Below are positions 5,151-9,245 of a stretch of 9,245 nt of DNA, one piece after another. The stretch lies in the NCBI GenBank assembly GCA_900548125.1, contig URJN01000069.1, positions 1 to 9,245 of the forward strand. Direction: 5' to 3'. Each line of letters opens with the position of its first letter. Position 1 is the first letter of the stretch. Position numbers and translations under genes: made by a program. The DNA comes from an uncultured Eubacteriales bacterium. GTDB taxonomy: Bacteria > Bacillota > Clostridia > Christensenellales > Aristaeellaceae. The notes below the pieces were generated by a model. That model worked only from the letters and a program-made list of their open reading frames with translations, had not been told where the DNA came from and ran no database searches.

Positions 5151-8100
5151 ATGCCTAAGAATCCGAATATCCGAAAGGTATTGGTCATCGGCTCCGGCCC
5201 GATCGTCATCGGTCAGGCGGCGGAATTCGACTACGCCGGCACACAGGCTTGCCGCGTCCTCAAGGAAGAGGGCGTGGAGGTCGTGCTGGTCAACAGCAAT
5301 CCGGCGACCATCATGACCGACACCCAGATTGCTGACAAGGTGTATCTCGAACCGCTGACGGTCGGCTCACTTGAAAAAATCATCGACCGTGAGCGTCCGG
5401 ACAGCCTGCTTGCCTCTCTGGGCGGACAGACGGGTCTGAATCTGGCGATGGAGCTGGACGAAAAGGGTATTCTGCAAAAGTATAATGTGCAGCTGCTGGG
5501 CACCAAGATTGATTCCATCCGCCGCGCTGAGGATCGTGAGGATTTCAAGAACATGATGCTCGCCATCGGCGAACCCTGCATCGACTCGGTCATCGTTCAC
5601 GACGTGCAGGCGTCCGTGGATTTTGCCAATGAGCATGGCTATCCGGTCATCGTTCGCCCGGCGTATACGCTGGGCGGAACGGGCGGCGGCATTGCCGAGA
5701 ACGAAAAGCAGCTCCGCGAAATTTGCGCGGACGGTCTGCGCTCTTCCCGCGTGCATGAAAACCTGATTGAGCGCAGTGTGGCAGGCTGGAAGGAAATCGA
5801 ATACGAAGTCATCCGCGACAGCGCAGGCAACTTCATCACCGTCTGCAACATGGAGAACTTTGATCCGGTCGGCGTGCATACCGGCGACTCCATCGTTGTC
5901 GCGCCGAGCCAGACCCTGCGCGATCCGGAGCATCAGATGCTGCGCAATGCGTCGATGAATATCATCAGCGCGTTGGGCATCGAGGGCGGCTGCAACGTGC
6001 AGTACGCGCTCAGTCCGGACAGCATGCAGTATTATGTCATCGAGGTCAACCCGCGCGTGTCCCGTTCTTCCGCGCTGGCGTCTAAGGCGACCGGTTATCC
6101 GATTGCCAAGGTCACGACGCGCATTGCACTGGGCTATACGCTCGACGAAATCGTCAACGGCGTGACCGGTCAGACCTATGCCTGCGCCGAGCCGACGCTC
6201 GACTACGTTGTGCTGAAATTCCCGCGCTGGCCCTTTGATAAGTTCGTTTACGCCGACAAGCATATCGGAACCAAGATGAAGGCGACCGGCGAAATCATGG
6301 CAATCGGAACGAACTTCGAAAACGCCCTGCTCAAGGCGGTTCGTTCTCTGGAAATGGGCAGGGACAGCCTCGTTACGCCGATGCTGGAAGCGCTCAGCGA
6401 CGAAGAACTGGAAGCCAAGCTGCATAACATCGACACCGAGCGTTCCTTCGTCGTTGCGGAAGCCCTGCGCCGCGGCATGACGATGGAGCATGTCCATGAG
6501 ATTACGAAGATTGATATCTGGTTCCTCAAGAAGGTGCAGAACATCGTCCGCATGGAGCAGAAGCTCCGCGGTCTGGGCGATATCGGCGCGCTGGATCGCG
6601 ACCTGCTGATGTCCGCGAAGAAGATGGGCATGGCGGACAGTGCGATTGCGCGGTTCGTCGGCTGCAAAACGGCGGATATCCGTCTGCTGCGCGAGCGTTT
6701 CAAGGTTCTGCCTTCCTTCCGAATGGTCGATACCTGCGGCGGCGAGTTTGAAGCCGTCAGCCCGTATTTCTACAGCACCTACGGCACGGCGACGGAGGCG
6801 AAGAACAGCGGACGCAAGACGGTCGTCGTTCTCGGTTCCGGCCCGATTCGTATCGGTCAGGGCATCGAGTTTGACTACTGCTCGGTTCACTGCGTCTGGG
6901 CACTCAAGCGCGCGGGCTTTGATACCGTTATCATCAACAACAATCCGGAAACGGTCTCTACGGACTTCGATACCGCTGACCGCCTGTATTTTGAGCCGCT
7001 GACGCCGGAAGACGTCATGAACGTGCTGGAAATCGAGCAGCCGGTCGGCGTGGTCTGCCAGTTTGGCGGTCAGACCGCGATTAAGCTCGCCAAGACGGTT
7101 CGTGAAGCCGGTTACAGCATCCTCGGTACGGATTTGGGCGATATCGACGCGGCAGAGGATCGTGAGCTGTTCAACGAGCTGCTGAATCGCCTGGGCATTC
7201 CGCAGCCGAAGGGCACAACGGTGTTTACCGCGGACGAAGCGGCGAAGGCGGCGGCGGAGCTGGGCTATCCGGTTCTGGTTCGCCCGAGCTACGTGCTTGG
7301 CGGTCAGGGCATGGAAATCGCTTATGACGAAAAGCATATCCGCGAATACATGTCCATCATCAACATGAACATTCAGGAGCATCCGATCCTGGTCGATAAG
7401 TATCTGCTCGGTCGCGAGATCGAAGTCGATGCGATTTGCGACGGCGAGAACGTGCTGATCCCGGGCATCATGGAGCATGTCGAGCGTGCGGGCATTCACT
7501 CCGGCGACTCCATCTCCGTCTATCCGCCGCAGCATCTCGCGCCGCGCATCCAGCGCATGGTGACGGATTACACAATCAACATTGCGCGCAGCCTGCATGT
7601 GCGCGGTCTGGTGAATATCCAGTTCATCGAGTACGCCGGCGACCTGTACATCATCGAGGTCAACCCGCGTTCTTCCCGCACGGTGCCGTATATCTCCAAG
7701 GTCACAGGCATCCCGATTGTCGAGCTGGGCGTCCGCGCTTCGCTGGGCGAGAAGGTGCCGGAGATGGGCTTTGGCACGGGTCTGTATCCGCCGGCACCGA
7801 CGGTTGCGGTCAAGATGCCGGTATTCAGCTTTGAAAAGCTGCCGGAGGTTGAGGTCAGCCTTGGACCGGAAATGAAGTCCACGGGCGAAGCACTGGGTCT
7901 GGCGGAAACGGCAGAGGAAGCGTATCTCAAGGGCTTTGCTTCCACAAAGATGGCGATTCCGAAGCCGGAAGAGGGCGGCGTGCTGTTTGCCATCGCCGAC
8001 CACGATAAGCGCGAAGCCATGGAGCTCGCGGAAACGTTCGCGTCGCTGGGCTTTGAAATCTATGCGACGACGGGCACGGCGCATATGCTGAACCATAACT

Positions 8101-8372
8101 ACGTCGGCGCACAGCCTGTGCCGCGCCCCGGTGAGGACACGGACGCGCTGGCGAAGCTGTTCGATTCCGGCAAGATTCGCCTGATTATCGCCACGCCGAC
8201 ACACGGACGCGATCCGCAGCGCGCGGGCTTCCGTCTGCGCCGCATGGCGGTTGAATACGGCATTGCCTGCGTGACGAGCATCGACACGGCAAAGCTGCTG
8301 ATGAAGTGCGTGAAGCTGGGCAAGAAGGCGGAGGATGTTCCGCCGCTGGGTCTGCACGACCTGATTCTGTAA
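5151..8372 (+). CDS. carB: Carbamoyl-phosphate synthase large subunit
   Basis: CarB makes carbamoyl phosphate from bicarbonate, two ATP and ammonia tunnelled from CarA. At 1073 residues it matches the classical full-length bacterial enzyme. Two homologous synthetase halves are visible. The first has GSGPIVIGQAAEFDYAGTQA (about residue 11), SLGGQTGLNLA and an ATP-grasp ending in YVIEVNPRVSRSSALASKATG. After an oligomerisation segment (about 400-550), the second half starts near residue 556 with LGSGPIRIGQGIEFDYCSVH, then FGGQTAIKLA and YIIEVNPRSSRTVPYISKVTG. The C-terminal MGS-like allosteric domain (about 941-1073) contains YATTGTA, TPTHGRDP and a final TSIDTAKLL. The ribosome site AGAGGGGG (5135-5142) touches the carA stop and lies 8 nt before the ATG, so translation may be coupled. 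No disrupted motif is seen. Allosteric control by ornithine, UMP or IMP is family knowledge. Confidence 0.98.
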   Translation: MPKNPNIRKVLVIGSGPIVIGQAAEFDYAGTQACRVLKEEGVEVVLVNSNPATIMTDTQIADKVYLEPLTVGSLEKIIDRERPDSLLASLGGQTGLNLAMELDEKGILQKYNVQLLGTKIDSIRRAEDREDFKNMMLAIGEPCIDSVIVHDVQASVDFANEHGYPVIVRPAYTLGGTGGGIAENEKQLREICADGLRSSRVHENLIERSVAGWKEIEYEVIRDSAGNFITVCNMENFDPVGVHTGDSIVVAPSQTLRDPEHQMLRNASMNIISALGIEGGCNVQYALSPDSMQYYVIEVNPRVSRSSALASKATGYPIAKVTTRIALGYTLDEIVNGVTGQTYACAEPTLDYVVLKFPRWPFDKFVYADKHIGTKMKATGEIMAIGTNFENALLKAVRSLEMGRDSLVTPMLEALSDEELEAKLHNIDTERSFVVAEALRRGMTMEHVHEITKIDIWFLKKVQNIVRMEQKLRGLGDIGALDRDLLMSAKKMGMADSAIARFVGCKTADIRLLRERFKVLPSFRMVDTCGGEFEAVSPYFYSTYGTATEAKNSGRKTVVVLGSGPIRIGQGIEFDYCSVHCVWALKRAGFDTVIINNNPETVSTDFDTADRLYFEPLTPEDVMNVLEIEQPVGVVCQFGGQTAIKLAKTVREAGYSILGTDLGDIDAAEDRELFNELLNRLGIPQPKGTTVFTADEAAKAAAELGYPVLVRPSYVLGGQGMEIAYDEKHIREYMSIINMNIQEHPILVDKYLLGREIEVDAICDGENVLIPGIMEHVERAGIHSGDSISVYPPQHLAPRIQRMVTDYTINIARSLHVRGLVNIQFIEYAGDLYIIEVNPRSSRTVPYISKVTGIPIVELGVRASLGEKVPEMGFGTGLYPPAPTVAVKMPVFSFEKLPEVEVSLGPEMKSTGEALGLAETAEEAYLKGFASTKMAIPKPEEGGVLFAIADHDKREAMELAETFASLGFEIYATTGTAHMLNHNYVGAQPVPRPGEDTDALAKLFDSGKIRLIIATPTHGRDPQRAGFRLRRMAVEYGIACVTSIDTAKLLMKCVKLGKKAEDVPPLGLHDLIL

Positions 8373-8382
8373 AGAAGGACGA

Positions 8383-8462
8383 TAGGGGCACTGCCCCTAA
8401 GACCCCGGCAGGAACCTGAGGTTCCTGCACCTCCCGGTTCTTATCGCTTCGCGATAAGGGAG
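8383..8462. repeat. Triple-hairpin intergenic repeat element
   Basis: Three perfect short-loop inverted repeats stand in a row between the carB stop and its terminator. TAGGGGCA/TGCCCCTA (8383-8399) has a 1-nt centre. GCAGGAACC/GGTTCCTGC (8408-8428) has a TGA loop. CTTATCGC/GCGATAAG (8440-8458) has a TTC loop, and outer CTCC/GGAG may extend that stem to 8462. The linkers (AAGACCCCG, ACCTCCCGG) resemble dispersed intergenic repeats I recall from GC-rich gut Clostridia, but copy number cannot be judged from one window. No T-run follows any of the three. Possible roles are mRNA 3'-end protection of carB or a non-autonomous mobile repeat. Confidence 0.65.
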
Positions 8463-8469
8463 TATAAGT

Positions 8470-8517
8470 AAAGGGCATTGCTTTCATCCGAAAAAACGGA
8501 GGAGCAATGCCCTTTTT
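8470..8517 (+). terminator. Rho-independent terminator of carAB
   Basis: A 13-bp perfect stem, AAAGGGCATTGCT (8470-8482) with AGCAATGCCCTTT (8503-8515), is topped by a second small stem TCCG/CGGA (8487-8500) around an A6 loop. A T-run covers 8513-8517. Read on the minus strand the stem is followed only by TTTACTTATAC, so it would be at best a weak terminator for the convergent regulator gene. Confidence 0.9.
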
Positions 8518-8566
8518 GAGATCTTGAAAAAGGCGGATATTCATGTGCTGATGCAGTTTTGGGATG

Positions 8567-9244
8567 TTAAGTTTGCCAAGAAGCGGGAGCTTGACTTGCT
8601 GTTTCCGTTATGCCGATGGTCTGTCTATATCGGGTGGGCGAGAGGAGGAACATCTTTTTAAACTGGCTGCTGAAATAGTAAGGGTCAAAACCAATCGCCT
8701 CGGCGACCTGACCGATAGACAGCTCCGGATTTTTGAGCAGGGACTGCGCATGGCGCAGTTTGCATCGGGTGATGGCCTGACTGGGGGAGCAGCCCATGAC
8801 ATTCCGGCAGCAGCGATAGAGATAGCTCTGCGATACGCCGAGCGCGGCGCAGAGCTGCTCGACATGAACGGGCTCGGAAAGGTGCGTTTCTAAATAATCA
8901 AAAAAGCGGCTCATCAGCACGTGTTCACCGTTGCTGGCAATCGGCGTGGAAAAGTCCTGCTCATTTTGCTGTCTGAGAATGCGGATGAGCAGCAGCTTGA
9001 GCATCGCGCTGATCTGCGCATAAGCACCTGGCTTTTGTTCCCGAAGTGAGGTATAACAAGTTCGGATGAACGTGAATTCATCGGGGGAAATGAAGCTTGG
9101 GAAGGACGTAATTGATGTGAAATGCGCATACTGCAGGAATTCCTGCTCACGCACGATGGGATAGATGCTGAAAAAAATTTCATAGGAATTGACTCCCTCA
9201 AAGGTTTCCACATCGTATACCGTGTACGGCGGAATGAACAAGCA
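8567..9244 (-). CDS. AraC-family transcriptional regulator, 5' partial
   Basis: 225 residues are visible before the TAA (8569-8567); the frame is still open at the right edge. The apparent TTG at 9241-9239 is therefore probably an internal leucine. The first visible residues (FIPPYTVYDVE) look like the end of a cupin-type ligand-sensing domain (GD-x-x-FIPPYTVH-type motif). Counting from the leucine at 9241, a helical linker reaches about residue 110. Two helix-turn-helix motifs follow: VEQLCAALGVSQSYLYRCCR (about 127-146) and IGQVAEAIGFDPYYFSSQFK (about 176-195), with the family-typical SPTRYRQ end near 201-207. It is a DNA-binding regulator, probably of sugar or small-molecule genes lying to the right, but neither ligand nor target is visible. 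It runs convergent to carAB and is separated from it by the terminator at 8470-8517, so regulation of carAB is not implied. Promoter and ribosome site lie outside. Confidence 0.9.
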   Translation of the reverse strand, partial: CLFIPPYTVYDVETFEGVNSYEIFFSIYPIVREQEFLQYAHFTSITSFPSFISPDEFTFIRTCYTSLREQKPGAYAQISAMLKLLLIRILRQQNEQDFSTPIASNGEHVLMSRFFDYLETHLSEPVHVEQLCAALGVSQSYLYRCCRNVMGCSPSQAITRCKLRHAQSLLKNPELSIGQVAEAIGFDPYYFSSQFKKMFLLSPTRYRQTIGITETASQAPASWQT

Positions 9245-9245
9245 G

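Noticed and set aside
5367..8357. 996-codon antisense open frame opposite carB
   Set aside because: Same codon-composition effect; the translation is Arg/His/Gln/Leu-rich without recognisable domains, while the plus strand is a full-length CarB.
8525..8661. Plus-strand frame overlapping the AraC gene end
   Set aside because: It starts with TTG, lacks a ribosome site, and most of it is antisense to clearly coding AraC sequence.

Overview
The window reads as chromosomal housekeeping DNA from a GC-rich bacterium of the Bacillota, probably a Clostridia-type anaerobe. This rests on the PurA variant (an ANWGDEGKGKITDMLA-type P-loop), strong AGGAGG-like ribosome binding sites, sigma-A promoters close to consensus, and compact hairpin-plus-T-run terminators. 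Placement below class level is not possible from the sequence alone. There is no phage, transposon, CRISPR or defence gene, and I find no convincing new multi-gene system.

Layout: (1) 2-658, the 3' part of a MetQ/NlpA-type methionine-binding lipoprotein gene, closed by a strong terminator (680-722). (2) 723-940, a lower-GC leader with no convincing gene. (3) 941-1775, dapF (diaminopimelate epimerase), whose frame is broken near 1022-1028. (4) 1797-2411, a small HD-domain phosphohydrolase of the RelA/SpoT-hydrolase type, 21 nt after dapF, with an apparent pair of compensating frameshifts inside it. (5) A near-consensus promoter (2443-2471) drives purA (2544-3818), followed by a possible 26-residue small ORF and a terminator (3935-3966). 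(6) A second near-consensus promoter (3981-4010) drives carA-carB (4068-8372). (7) 8383-8462, three tight perfect hairpins in a row that look like a dispersed intergenic repeat, then the car terminator (8470-8517). (8) 8567-9244 on the minus strand, an AraC-family regulator convergent with carAB and cut by the window end at its N-terminus.

Together the genes serve amino acid and nucleotide supply. The first gene is for methionine uptake and dapF makes meso-DAP for peptidoglycan and lysine. PurA is the first committed step to AMP, and CarAB makes carbamoyl phosphate for pyrimidines and arginine. The HD protein may link to (p)ppGpp or nucleotide turnover, but only by family. The observations most worth checking are the frame damage in two adjacent genes (dapF and the HD gene), which is either real decay or consensus error, the Shine-Dalgarno-equipped small ORF after purA, and the triple-hairpin repeat after carB.
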